Source of the DNA: Paraburkholderia sabiae
GTDB taxonomy: Bacteria; Pseudomonadota; Gammaproteobacteria; Burkholderiales; Burkholderiaceae
DNA: 64,000 bases
Assembly (NCBI RefSeq): GCF_030412785.1
Contig: NZ_CP125296.1
Location: 1,116,001-1,180,000 of the forward strand
Reading direction: 5' to 3'
The stretch's first letter is position 1. Each line of letters starts with the position of its first letter. Below the pieces are notes generated by a model. It saw only the letters and a list, made by a program, of their open reading frames with translations, ran no database searches and had not been told where the DNA came from. Position numbers and translations under genes: made by a program. This document shows positions 53,230 to 62,263 of this stretch, one piece after another.

Positions 53230-54864
53230 GGCCGAGGGTGTGTGAAAACGCATCGATCGCCTAAACTGAATCAACTCATTGAGAGCGGGTGACTCATGAA
53301 GCGATTCGTTGAAGGCGATGACCGCAAGCAGGTCGCACTACTTCCCGAATGCGTCGACGACTACATAGGACAGGACAATCCGGTCAGAATCATAGATGTC
53401 TTCGTCGACGAACTGGACCTTGCGGAACTTGGCTTCAACGGCGCTACGCCGGCAGTCACAGGGCGTCCGTCCTACCACCCGGGCATGATGCTCAAGGTCT
53501 ACATTTATGGCTACCTGAACCGGGTACCTTCCAGTCGGCGTCTTGAGCGCGAATGCCAGCGCAATATCGAAATGATGTGGCTGACAGGACGTCTGACACC
53601 AGACTTCAAGACGATCGCAGACTTTCGCCGCGACAACGGCGCGGCAATACGGAACGTATGCCGGCGTTTCGTCGAACTATGCCGCGGTCTGAAACTGCTA
53701 TCTGCCGATACGGTGGCCATCGACGGCAGCAAGTTCAAGGCTGTGAACAGCCGGGACAGGAATTACACGGCGGGCAAAATCGACAAGCGTCAGCAGCAGA
53801 TTGAGGAAAGCGTTCAGCGATACCTCGACGCGATTGAAACCGCAGACCGAACCAGCCCGATTGGTTTCGATGTGAAGACTGTGCGGCTTTACGAGAAGAT
53901 CGCCCGTTTGCGCCAGCAGATGCGTGAACTCGAGCAGATCAGAGCGCAGTTGAAAAACCAGCCCGACAAACAGTTGTCGCTCACGGATCCGGACTCCCGT
54001 TCCATGACCAGTGACGGCAGGCGAACCGGAACGGTCGGCTACAACGTTCAGACTGTTGTGGACACGAAGCATCATCTGATTGTCGAGCACGAGGTGACCA
54101 ACGTCGGAAACGATCGTGGTCAACTCAGCAAGATAGCCGTCTCAGCGAAGGAGGCGATGGGCAAACCAGGACTGAAGGTGCTGGCTGATCGAGGCTACTA
54201 CAGCGGTCCTGAGATCCGCTCGTGCGATCTGGCCGGCATCACGGCGTATGTCCCCAAACCACTGACCTCGGCGTCCAGGAAGAAGGGCCTCTTTACAAAG
54301 CGCGACTTCGTCTACGTTGCAAAAGACGACGTGTACCGATGCCCGGCCGGCGAACGCGCCATTCATCGATTCAACACCGTCGAAAATGAAATGAATCTGC
54401 GGGTGTACTGGCCCAGCGCTTGCCCGCGCTGCCCTCTCAAGGCGCGCTGTTCGCCCAGCGACTATCGCCGCATCCGACGATGGGAGCACGAACATGTACT
54501 GGAAGCTATGCAGCGCCGGTTGGACCGAAGTCCTGAGGCAATGACCGTACGCAGAAGTACTGTCGAGCATGTCTTCGGAACGCTCAAGTACTGGATGGGT
54601 TCCACACACTTCCTGACCCGCACGCTTGGGCGGGTGAGTACCGAAATGAGTCTCCAGGTACTGGCCTACAACCTAAAGCGAGTCATGAATATACTTGGGG
54701 TTGCGAGGACGATGAAGGCGATGAGGATGGCTGGAAGCTGAGGCCCTGAGGGCCTTCTTGCGACCGGCGATGTCGAGAAGATCGCCGGGTCTACAAAACG
54801 CGCTCCAGCACGGCAGGCAAACTCGCCTTAACGCGAAAAAAGTCGTTTCCACACAACCTCGGCC
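53230..54864 (+). mobile_element. IS1182-family insertion sequence
   Basis: Terminal inverted repeats are visible: left GGCCGAGGGTGTGTGAAAACG (53230-53250, one base over 20 in total) and right, read on the minus strand, GGCCGAGGTTGTGTGGAAACG-like at 54864-54844, with two mismatches. One transposase gene lies inside. I could not identify a target duplication in the flanking bases. It sits directly after the TPS operon. Confidence 0.8.
53296..54741 (+). CDS. IS1182-family DDE transposase
   Basis: An intact 481-residue transposase with an N-terminal DUF772-type domain (PSYHPGMMLKVYIYGYLN, FKTIADFRRDNG) and a DDE domain: D143 in VAIDGSKFKAVN, a second Asp in KVLADRGYYSGPE and Glu in RRSTVEHVFGTLKYWMG. 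A Cys-rich insertion (CPRCPLKARCSPSDYRR) precedes the last motif, as usual in IS1182. GAGAGCGGGTG lies before the ATG. No frameshift, so it may be active. Confidence 0.9.
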   Translation: MKRFVEGDDRKQVALLPECVDDYIGQDNPVRIIDVFVDELDLAELGFNGATPAVTGRPSYHPGMMLKVYIYGYLNRVPSSRRLERECQRNIEMMWLTGRLTPDFKTIADFRRDNGAAIRNVCRRFVELCRGLKLLSADTVAIDGSKFKAVNSRDRNYTAGKIDKRQQQIEESVQRYLDAIETADRTSPIGFDVKTVRLYEKIARLRQQMRELEQIRAQLKNQPDKQLSLTDPDSRSMTSDGRRTGTVGYNVQTVVDTKHHLIVEHEVTNVGNDRGQLSKIAVSAKEAMGKPGLKVLADRGYYSGPEIRSCDLAGITAYVPKPLTSASRKKGLFTKRDFVYVAKDDVYRCPAGERAIHRFNTVENEMNLRVYWPSACPRCPLKARCSPSDYRRIRRWEHEHVLEAMQRRLDRSPEAMTVRRSTVEHVFGTLKYWMGSTHFLTRTLGRVSTEMSLQVLAYNLKRVMNILGVARTMKAMRMAGS

Positions 54865-54943
54865 AGGAACGGCCACTCGACGCCTCGCGTAAAATCGTCA
54901 ACAATTCGCGAACCGAAAGAAATGGCCGGAAGGACGGTATTGG

Positions 54944-55222
54944 ATGACGAGGGCGTTAGGCTACCTTCATGAAGTTTGGTATTGCCCGGACGAGCGTGGC
55001 AATTATCTTCCTGCATGCATCCCGCATGGACCGGACGGAGACGCCGCTCGGCGGCTCAACGAGCCAGGCAGTGAATGGGTATGGACGTTCTGGGCATCGT
55101 CACATATCCAAGCGATGAACATTTACTACGAGTTCGTCGGCTACGGAAAATATAGCGCCCGCTACGACGACGAACTGCTTCCCTATTCGCAAGCTATGTA
55201 TGAACGCCAAGCCGCTTGCTGA
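54944..55222 (+). CDS. hypothetical protein
   Basis: A 92-residue protein (MTRALGYLHEVWYCPDERGN) behind GGAAGGACGG. Aromatic-rich (EWVWTFWASSHIQAMNIYYEFVGYGKYS), soluble, without a signal peptide. It starts 80 bp after the IS right end. Not recognised; by size and aromatic content it could be an orphan immunity protein, but nothing proves that. Confidence 0.55.
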   Translation: MTRALGYLHEVWYCPDERGNYLPACIPHGPDGDAARRLNEPGSEWVWTFWASSHIQAMNIYYEFVGYGKYSARYDDELLPYSQAMYERQAAC

Positions 55223-55336
55223 AAACGAGAATGACCGTCGCCCTCGGTTGCGCGACGCAGTGCGGGCCACGAACGGTCCTTGGGGTAGCGACTGCAGATG
55301 TCGGCTAACCCGCGCACAACGGCCCTAGTCGGTGAG

Positions 55337-56278
55337 TCACTTCCTGGCTGGGCGGCGGGACGTCATGGTCAAGGCCAGACCGGCCAGCACCAGTGCGACG
55401 CCCAAGACAAACGTTGCTCCTATCTGATCCCCGAACAATGCCGATGCGATCACGACACCGACCACAGGTTGCAGGTATTGCACACTTGCGGCGACGCGGG
55501 CGGGAACGACCCGCAGCAGGCTCAACCATATGAAAAGTCCCGCAACTGTCACGACCACACCAAGATACACGGCGGCAAAGAACCCTTGCGCTGTGACGTG
55601 AAACGACGAAATGCTACACAGCTCTCGTGCAGTCCACGGTATCAGTGCGATGAAACCAAATAACGTGCTCCATGCCGCTACGGTGGCGGTACCGTAGGCA
55701 GTGGTCAATTCGACGCTCCACACGTAGTAGAACGCAATCGCGAGCGCCGACAGCAGAACCCACGTGGCTCCGCCGACCGTCGTCTGAGAGCTTGTCGTCG
55801 GGCCTTCGTGCCCGAGCGCCACAAGTGCGATTCCTGCGAAGGCCGCAAGCACCCCGATCTGCTGGACTCCAGACACCGGCTGTCGCAGCCGGAGCGCAGC
55901 GAAAAAAACAATGAAGATAGGAATTGTCGCGGAGATGATCGTACCGACCGACGCGGACGTGCCGGCCACACCGAAGGTCTGCGAGACCTGGCCGACGCCT
56001 ATGCCGAGCACGCCGAGCGCAGCGACACGAGGCAACGCGCGCCACGGCATCGAATGCCGACCCACAATGACAAAGATCAGCAGCAGCGGAGCGGCGACGC
56101 CGAAGCGCATTGCGGTGAGTGTCAGAGGCGGCAACGTCTGAAGACCTAGCTTCGTTACCGGAATCGACAAGCCCCACATAACGGCAAGCAACAGCAGCGC
56201 GCCCAGATTGCGAAGTGTGAGCGGCGAACGGGTTGCGTCGTTAATGGTCACTTCAGTGACGACGTTTTGACTCGACAT
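55337..56278 (-). CDS. EamA/DMT-family transporter
   Basis: A 313-residue inner-membrane protein with about ten TM helices in two EamA repeats (LLLAVMWGLSIPVTKLGLQTLPPLTLTAMRFG; LQPVVGVVIASALFGDQIGATFVLG with PVVGV as the repeat signature). Likely a drug/metabolite exporter. It lies 24 bp downstream of a LysE-type exporter gene on the same strand, and both face the LysR gene, so they are probably one operon under its control. Confidence 0.9.
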   Translation of the reverse strand: MSSQNVVTEVTINDATRSPLTLRNLGALLLLAVMWGLSIPVTKLGLQTLPPLTLTAMRFGVAAPLLLIFVIVGRHSMPWRALPRVAALGVLGIGVGQVSQTFGVAGTSASVGTIISATIPIFIVFFAALRLRQPVSGVQQIGVLAAFAGIALVALGHEGPTTSSQTTVGGATWVLLSALAIAFYYVWSVELTTAYGTATVAAWSTLFGFIALIPWTARELCSISSFHVTAQGFFAAVYLGVVVTVAGLFIWLSLLRVVPARVAASVQYLQPVVGVVIASALFGDQIGATFVLGVALVLAGLALTMTSRRPARK

Positions 56279-56302
56279 TGACGGTTTCGCCGCGAATCCG
56301 GT

Positions 56303-56914
56303 TTAGACATGCAGAGGCAACAGCCCGCCGATCGCGACAAAGATGCCGCCGCAGACCCGATTGAATCGTTGACCAACTCGTGAAAGCCACGGGCGAATCC
56401 GGTTGGCCGCGCAGGCTACGGCATATTCGGCAACAAACTCGGTCGCGACGTAAGTGACGGCGATCGCGGCAAATTGAGTTGCGAGAGTACGTTGTGGATC
56501 GATGAACTGGGGCAGTAAAGCGCTGAAGAAGAGCAGCCCTTTCGGATTCGTTGCGGAAGACAGAAGCCCGAGCCGGAACAGCGCCCAGCCTCTGGCGCGT
56601 GCCGGCGCATTGCCCATCTCGACCGCAATCGGCGGAGACCGCCACACTTGCACGCCGAGATAGATGAGATAGGCACCCCCGATCAGTTTGAGCGCCATCA
56701 GCCAGAGCACCGACGCCCGGACGAGCGCACCGATACCGAACATGCACAGCGCTATGACGCCGACAAAACCCAACAACGCTCCCCCGATGGTGAAAAGGGT
56801 CTTACGGCTCCCGTACATCGCGCCGTGTGTCATCGCGAGCAGCCCGTTCGGGCCCGGAGCCAGCGACATACCGATCGACGTCGCGAGGAAAATGAGCCAG
56901 GTATGGAATGCCAT
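56303..56914 (-). CDS. LysE/RhtB-family amino-acid exporter
   Basis: A 203-residue inner-membrane protein with six TM segments and the family start TWLIFLATSIGMSLAPGPNGLLAMTHGAMYG, then LLSSATNPKGLLFFSALLPQFIDP. It exports amino acids or analogues by family. ATG 56914 is chosen for GAGGTA before it and for the standard N-terminus. Divergent from the LysR gene with about 130 bp between, which is the usual place for a LysR binding site. Confidence 0.9.
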   Translation of the reverse strand: MAFHTWLIFLATSIGMSLAPGPNGLLAMTHGAMYGSRKTLFTIGGALLGFVGVIALCMFGIGALVRASVLWLMALKLIGGAYLIYLGVQVWRSPPIAVEMGNAPARARGWALFRLGLLSSATNPKGLLFFSALLPQFIDPQRTLATQFAAIAVTYVATEFVAEYAVACAANRIRPWLSRVGQRFNRVCGGIFVAIGGLLPLHV

Positions 56915-57045
56915 CAGTACCTCGTTGAGTAGTTCGCGGACTCGCCACGGACGCAGTAGACGAAGGGATCTTGCGGCAGTGCCAAGCCGATGACAAACCA
57001 TTTGTCGTCATATAATGCGTGAGCGAAACTCACACGTAGCGACTT

Positions 57046-57954
57046 ATGTTCGATCGACTTCCTCCTTTGCAGACTCTGCGAGCGTTTGAAGCAACAGCAA
57101 GGCTGCTGAGCATGACACTAGCGGCTGAGGAACTTCACGTCACGCATGGGGCGGTCAGTCGACATGTGAAGACGCTCGAAACGCACTTGGGCGTGCCACT
57201 GTTCCGGCGATTGACCAGACGGATCGTGCTGACCGATCAGGGCGCGGAATTTCATGCAGCTGTAGCCCGACTGCTTGGGGAACTGACGCGGGAGGCCGAA
57301 CGCCTGCGCGGCAATGATTCCGCGTCACGGATGACAATCAGCACCAGCGTATCCTTCGCAAGCAAGTGGCTGGCGTCTCGCCTGCATAACTTGAAGGCTC
57401 TGCACCCCGAACTAGACGTTCATCTCGATGTGACCGATCTGAACGTCGATCTGGAAGACGGGCTGGTCGATGTAGCGGTGCGCTACGGCGGGGGGCGTTA
57501 TGTCGGGGCGCAAAGCGAGCGGATACTCGAAGAATTCGTTACCCCCGTTTGCAGTCCCCGTTATCGCGACGAGATGGGTGGGCTGCCGGATCCAGCCAGC
57601 CTCACGCGTTGCACGCTGCTCCACGAAGCGCGAATGCTTGCGAACTGGGATCAATGGTTTGCATTTGCAGGGGTGGATAGGCGCCGCAGCGTTCGCGGAC
57701 CGGCCTACAGTCACGGTAGCATGGCGATTGAAGCAGCCATACGAGATGAAGGTGTCGCGTTGGGGCGCAGTGTGCTGGTGCGGGACGACCTCATGGCGGG
57801 ACGACTGGTAGCGCTCTTCCCGCAAATCAGTCTCAAGGCCGAACGCGGATACGACCTCGTGTATCGCGTCGGCAGTCAGAACAACCCGAAGGTGAACGCG
57901 CTCCGCGACTGGCTTTCCGCGGAAGTGCATCGTTTTTTAGCGAACCCTGGCTGA
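57046..57954 (+). CDS. LysR-family regulator, GcvA-like
   Basis: A 302-residue LysR-type regulator. The winged HTH is at 6-65 (LPPLQTLRAFEATARLLSMTLAAEELHVTHGAVSRHVKTLE in parts, LGVPLFRR), and the effector domain from about 93 is of the GcvA/AmpR type (DVAVRYGGG, LTRCTLLHE, SMAIEAAIRDEGVALGRSVLVRDDL). It probably controls the divergent LysE-EamA operon in response to an amino acid or analogue. AT-rich GTCATATAATGC just upstream looks like its -10 region. Confidence 0.9.
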   Translation: MFDRLPPLQTLRAFEATARLLSMTLAAEELHVTHGAVSRHVKTLETHLGVPLFRRLTRRIVLTDQGAEFHAAVARLLGELTREAERLRGNDSASRMTISTSVSFASKWLASRLHNLKALHPELDVHLDVTDLNVDLEDGLVDVAVRYGGGRYVGAQSERILEEFVTPVCSPRYRDEMGGLPDPASLTRCTLLHEARMLANWDQWFAFAGVDRRRSVRGPAYSHGSMAIEAAIRDEGVALGRSVLVRDDLMAGRLVALFPQISLKAERGYDLVYRVGSQNNPKVNALRDWLSAEVHRFLANPG

Positions 57955-58693
57955 GACTATCCGGGTCTAGCAACGGCCGTTTTGGGGCGTCAAGCAGCCG
58001 CGATGGAAGAGTGCTTGCGATGTCCCTTTCGGGTCGGTTTGAGGCATCCAAGGGATTGACGACAGCGTTGAGGAAGTCCGACCAGGGAGCTTTCCTTTCA
58101 CGGGTCTCGTATTCGATCGCTTTAGCGGCGCTGTGCGGGATTTGACTCCCATACCCCTGAGTATCAGAAAGCGTTGCGCAACGAAGTGGGGCAAATTGCC
58201 AAAGACGTTTCGACGCCGGGAACACAGTTGAACAAACTTGCAACGAAAAAATGAGCGAATACTTTTTTGAAATAGGCTTGGACTTTGACGATTCCACGCG
58301 ATGATATTTGGGTCAACCCATGACTGAAGATGGAAAAGCTGTGCTGCCGGGCGCATTCTGGCGTTGCTTGCCGTGGTCTGACGGGCATCCGTTGATGGTC
58401 CGGATAAAAAGCGAGGGCTTGCCGGCGACGTTCAACCATAGCGGGCACTCGGTTCGCCGGGCCGAATGCTCTCCAGAGACGATCCGACACTGGCAAGAGG
58501 TCACGACCTGTTTCGCGTTAAGGGTTGGGAGATTGCGCTTGTCTGCTCTGAACGAATTAAACGGAGCCTGGAGCGGGCAGGCGTAACGGAAATTCGTTTC
58601 AAACCTGTTGTGCATGAAGCGTGATGCGTGGCAGACGCATAAAGATTCTCGCCAGACGGCCGATAAGCAGCTAACCATACTGACGGACCCGCC
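57955..58693. other. long stretch with doubtful ORF
   Basis: The only candidate is an 87-codon plus frame from ATG 58321 (MTEDGKAVLPGAFWRCLPW) to 58584; it has no ribosome site and no family that I know. The minus frame 57967-58356 is Ser/Arg-rich and unconvincing. An AT-rich patch at 58240-58275 may be promoter DNA. Confidence 0.35.
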
Positions 58694-59333
58694 ATGTCGA
58701 TCTGGGACTCGATTGTCGATACTTTTGAAAACGTCAAGGACGCAGTTCGCAGCTTTCCCGAGATCATGCGGGATCCGCACGCGCTGGTGATGACGCCGTC
58801 GAAGGTGCCAAAGGTATCGATGCCGCCGGCGACGATCAAAGATCTTCCACGTGGCTCGGTCATCAAGGTAGCCCGGTATCTGCCATTTCCCTACGACCAC
58901 TACGGGATCTACATTTCGGAAGACTCGGTCATCCACTACCACAACCCTGGCAGTGGCGCCGACATGTCGGGCAGTAACCGGATCACCGAGACCACGATGC
59001 GGGTGTGCCTGGACGGTGCAGGCGAGGTCAGGACGGTGCGGTTTCCGCGTTCTCCCGACGAGGCGCGCAGTTTCGAGGTCTACCGCGCGCCGTCGACCGG
59101 CGCAACGCTGCTCCCCAGGCGCAGGCCAGTTAGTCCGAACGCGCACCGGTACAGGGAATTCTCACCCGATGAAATCGCGCAGCGCGCGCTCGGCCAGTTG
59201 AACAGGGGCGACTACAACCTGGTTTTATAACAACTGTGAGCACTTCGCCGTGTGGTGTGCGACGGATGTGCACGAGTCAGAACAGGTACGGGAGATCCTG
59301 GCGGTGCTCACTGAAGGGGCCGTCTATCGCTAG
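58694..59333 (+). pseudogene. LRAT/NlpC-like hydrolase, frameshifted before catalytic Cys
   Basis: Starts MSIWDSIVDTFENVKDAV. The middle has the LRAT/H-rev107 signature FPYDHYGIYISEDSVIHYHNPG (catalytic His in DHYG, second His in IHYH). The first frame stops at 59230; the next frame reads YNNCEHFAVWCATDV and ends at 59333. NCEHF is exactly the catalytic Cys motif of the family. Removing one T from the run 59223-59226 joins them into a full protein of about 212 residues. Members act on lipids or acyl groups and occur as effectors; here the product as read lacks its nucleophile. Confidence 0.7.
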
Positions 59334-59383
59334 TGGTCCATTCCCGGGCCTTGAGTCTCCGACAGGTTGAGGTCGCCGGGGCG

Positions 59384-59848
59384 ATGATGACGCCCCGCCA
59401 GTCGCAGGCAAGTTACCAGATACTGAAAACGCTGATGGAACACATTGATGCGATCGCGCGCAAAAAGCAGCGCGACGTGCTTTTCCTGTCCTTTCCGCAG
59501 GCCGAGCGGTGCGACGATCCGCTGCTGTACGAAGAGGTGCAGACGCGGTGCGAAATAATCGAATGGCTCGAAGCAAACCACGTGCAGTGGACTGAGTGCG
59601 CGGCGTTTGCCGATGAGACTGCAATGTACGCGTACGCAGGACAGATCTATCTCGATATCCCGTTTGACGGGAACGATCCCGTGTACCAGCGGGTCCAGGC
59701 ATTCCTGGAATATCCTGACGGCTCGATGCGTTTGGAGAACGTGATGTTCTGGGTGGTGCCTCTTGGGCGGGCGATGGAAAACCGGCACCATGATGAGCCT
59801 GGCTTCTGGGACCGCTGGGCCGACGGCTTTCTGGGCGAACCAGGCTGA
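59384..59848 (+). CDS. hypothetical protein
   Basis: An approximately 154-residue soluble protein starting MMTPRQSQASYQILK behind GGTCGCCGGGG. It begins with a helical part (LMEHIDAIARKKQRDVLFLSF) and has acidic, aromatic beta-type segments (AGQIYLDIPFDGNDPVYQRVQAFLEYPDGSMRLENVMFWVV, in parts). It starts about 50 bp after the LRAT-like frame and may be co-transcribed. An upstream in-frame GTG or ATG at 59333 also exists. Not recognised. Confidence 0.6.
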   Translation: MMTPRQSQASYQILKTLMEHIDAIARKKQRDVLFLSFPQAERCDDPLLYEEVQTRCEIIEWLEANHVQWTECAAFADETAMYAYAGQIYLDIPFDGNDPVYQRVQAFLEYPDGSMRLENVMFWVVPLGRAMENRHHDEPGFWDRWADGFLGEPG

Positions 59849-59991
59849 CGAAGCTGGATGACAGGCCCCGAGGTTCGCGCGTGCAGATTGTCAGGCCATC
59901 AATGTGAATGCCTGGCGATGTCGTGTCACGCGTATGGCAACAATAGTAAATCTCGATACTGCCTGTCGGCATGGCCGTGAGCGTGCCAGCT

Positions 59992-60984
59992 TCAATCAAA
60001 GTCAGGATCTCTGTTCCGGGAAGCCATATGGCGGGCCCAGAACTCTTTGCTTCTGGCTTTTCTGTAAAGCTCGCGGGGGCAGTCGATATAGTACTGTAAT
60101 AGCGCGGGCATGCCCGCCATGTTGTCACTCGTTTCTTTCATGTCAGAACGAAACTTCTGGAACGTGCTTTCATTCAGCGAGTGGGAATTTTTCAGTGCAT
60201 TTTCGAGAACAATCCGGAATTTCGCGAATTCAAGTGTGACGATATACAGATCGACCAATACCTTGGGTGGAAGCAGATGACGCTCTATCCTGTCTAATGC
60301 TTTCTCGAGTTCGAGTACTTCCGGCATGACGCGGTAATCCTTCGTAGCGTTGTCGAGCGCGGTGCGTGTGCCCAGTCTGTTCAGAAGCTGCACCTGGACC
60401 TTCGCCGCTTCTTCCACAATGTTTTGCAGCGCAATTATTCTGTCCACGTCTTCCAGTCGCTTTAGTTTTCTGGTTTGGCAGGTCGACAGGTGCATCTGTA
60501 AAAAGACAATCGCGCCCGCGACGAGGATGGCGAGTAATGATCCCAGTGCCTGCACCCACGTCCCCCAGTCACCTGACGAGGTGGGTTTCGGGATGCACCA
60601 TGTCAGGAACGACCAGTATTGCGTTTTCTCTTTCGCGTTTTCGCAGGGGGATGGGGCACTGACGGGAACAACGGGGCTTGCAGGGATGACCGGACTGGCG
60701 GGAACAGCAGGGCCAGCAGGGCCGGCAGGACCTACTGGGCCCTCTGGACCGGAAGCACCGCGAGGACCAGAAGCACCGCGAGGACCGGAAGCACCGCGAG
60801 GACCGGAAGCGCCACGAGGACCGGAAGCGCCAACGGGATCCACAGGACGGGGAACATTGGACGCAGGGGAAGTTGGGTCAGCAAGAGCCTCAGCGGCATC
60901 GGAGGCGGCGGAAGCGCCGGAAGTACGCGACGCACAGGAAGCGAGGCACTGCACAATGCACAGGACAACCAGCAGCTTGCGCAT
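59992..60984 (-). CDS. lipoprotein with collagen-like repeats
   Basis: A 330-residue protein. The lipoprotein signal MRKLLVVLCIVQCLASCAS ends in an L-A-S-C lipobox. Residues about 52-100 are collagen-type Gly-X-Y (GASGPR repeated, then GPEGPVGPAGPAGP). A membrane segment follows (ALGSLLAILVAGAIVFLQ, about 150-170), then a helical cytosolic or periplasmic domain (LEDVDRIIALQNIVEEAAKVQVQLLNRL). Having both a lipobox and a later TM helix is unusual. The repeat DNA is an 18-bp tandem array. A possible second gene of similar plan (signal, coiled coil, TM) lies just upstream at 61185. Function unknown. Confidence 0.75.
   Translation of the reverse strand: MRKLLVVLCIVQCLASCASRTSGASAASDAAEALADPTSPASNVPRPVDPVGASGPRGASGPRGASGPRGASGPRGASGPEGPVGPAGPAGPAVPASPVIPASPVVPVSAPSPCENAKEKTQYWSFLTWCIPKPTSSGDWGTWVQALGSLLAILVAGAIVFLQMHLSTCQTRKLKRLEDVDRIIALQNIVEEAAKVQVQLLNRLGTRTALDNATKDYRVMPEVLELEKALDRIERHLLPPKVLVDLYIVTLEFAKFRIVLENALKNSHSLNESTFQKFRSDMKETSDNMAGMPALLQYYIDCPRELYRKARSKEFWARHMASRNRDPDFD
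60746..60835. repeat. 18-bp tandem repeat, five units
   Basis: Units of GGACCGGAAGCACCGCGA with a few changes, coding on the minus strand for Gly-Ala-Ser-Gly-Pro-Arg. The high identity between units marks recent expansion. Confidence 0.9.
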
Positions 60985-61184
60985 AGCTCCTCCGAAATGA
61001 AGCCCTATGAGCCGTTCATCGAGCGTATCGCGCCATTTCAGCCGCTCTGTCCTGCCGTGCTGAAAACACGCTGGAAGATATCATCTGGTTCAACTGCGTA
61101 CAGTGGCGGAATGATCGTTCACGATCGACGATGGAACGGCCCGGAAAAGCTCCGCTGAGCTCGATGTCCTGGATGGCCCGCTGG

Positions 61185-61874
61185 TCAGGAGGCCGGCGGT
61201 TTGCCCGTTGCTGACTGACGATTTGCATCAGGCACCACGTACCCGGGAATCACCCGCTCAAGCCATTTATCGGCCGGATACATATCCGCCCAGACCTTAT
61301 AGACCTCTTCGGGCGATGAGACTTTGGCGCATGCAGCCTTGAACACCTCAAGAAGCGGGTCATACTTGACGCTTCCTACCTCTATCCTGTCGAAGGCTGT
61401 TCCAAATTTCTGATCGAATCTCTCGGGAAATATCTGCTTCAGTGCGATCAGTCTACCTTTTATGGCGCGCGTGGTATCGCATTCAAAGAGGATCTCGGCA
61501 GCCTTCAGCTCAAAAAGATCTTCCGCTTCGCGTTCCCTTGACTGGTTGGCAGTGCGGGTTTGCCAAAACAGGGTAGCAAAACCAAGCGCCAGTGGAACGA
61601 AGATCGCCAGGGCCGAATACTGCGCTTTCGTTTTCTCGACTTCCAGCTTCTGAGCCTCAAGCTGTCTATTGAACGCCAGCTTTTCCTCCTCGATCTGCCT
61701 GTTGTACTCGAATTTCTCGCGCTCGAGCTGGAGCGATTCTTTCGATGGGGTGTACGACGACTGGGATCCCGGGAGTGCCGAGGGTGGTGCGGCGTCGTGC
61801 CGGCCCGCGGCATTCGCGGTCGATGCGAAGCAGCAGAAGACCATGAACGAAGTCGCAACAAGTCGAAGAACCAT
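61185..61874 (-). CDS. signal-peptide, coiled-coil membrane protein
   Basis: A 229-residue protein. It has a signal-like N-terminus (MVLRLVATSFMVFCCFASTA), a coiled coil at about 45-85 (LQLEREKFEYNRQIEEEKLAFNRQL, repeated (F/Y)NRQ(I/L)E units), a membrane helix (YSALAIFVPLALGFATLFW) and a helical domain with FECDTTRAIKGRLIALKQIFPERF. ATG 61874 is chosen for the signal peptide; the frame runs on upstream to 62261 across the 19-bp element and is not coding there. Unknown function; topology resembles the collagen-like lipoprotein downstream. Confidence 0.65.
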   Translation of the reverse strand: MVLRLVATSFMVFCCFASTANAAGRHDAAPPSALPGSQSSYTPSKESLQLEREKFEYNRQIEEEKLAFNRQLEAQKLEVEKTKAQYSALAIFVPLALGFATLFWQTRTANQSREREAEDLFELKAAEILFECDTTRAIKGRLIALKQIFPERFDQKFGTAFDRIEVGSVKYDPLLEVFKAACAKVSSPEEVYKVWADMYPADKWLERVIPGYVVPDANRQSATGKPPAS

Positions 61875-62263
61875 GTTGAGGCGTCTCCCTGAATACGTGT
61901 CAAGTGAAATTGTACCGGGCCGCGATGTTGGGCAAACCACGCTGCCTGGATGCCATGTGGGAGCGATCGACGCCGCGCTGGTCAGCGGGCGCCTGCGGCG
62001 AATCCTTTTCGCAGACAGCAGGCGCGTATCGCCGTAATCACCGCAGCAATCACCGCCGCGAGCTTTGTCCCGCTCGTCAGAAACGCTTTGCATGTGTGGA
62101 TCGTCACGGTATGATGCTTTTCGGGCCACGGCATTTACGACCCATTTCAGGTCTTCTGGTCTGAGACCATGATCCGGTGTTCTGCCGGCCGTGTCGGCAA
62201 CGTGAGCGGTGGACGCCGGGTGCTGAAAGCGGGGCGGCCGTGTTCGCGCGGGAGACATCATCG
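61875..62263. other. divergent regulatory region
   Basis: Between the leftward coiled-coil gene and the rightward zinc-ribbon gene. It contains the fullest version of the conserved promoter block: AACGCTTTGCATGTGTG (62082-62098), GGTATGAT (62108-62115) and the 19-bp element. No gene supported. Confidence 0.5.
62126..62144 (+). promoter_or_regulatory. 19-bp leader element, copy 5
   Basis: CCACGGCATTTACGACCCA, 50 kb from the other four copies, 10 nt after GGTATGAT and about 120 nt before the start of the zinc-ribbon gene. Confidence 0.7.

Noticed and set aside
53220..54880. Target-site duplication around the IS1182 element
   Set aside because: The bases flanking the two inverted repeats do not match, so no duplication can be claimed.
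57967..58356. Minus-strand 129-codon frame after the LysR gene
   Set aside because: Low-complexity Ser/Arg/Lys content, no ribosome site and no family resemblance.
60746..60835. Tandem units as a possible CRISPR array
   Set aside because: The units are contiguous 18-mers without spacers and lie in a coding frame for Gly-X-Y.
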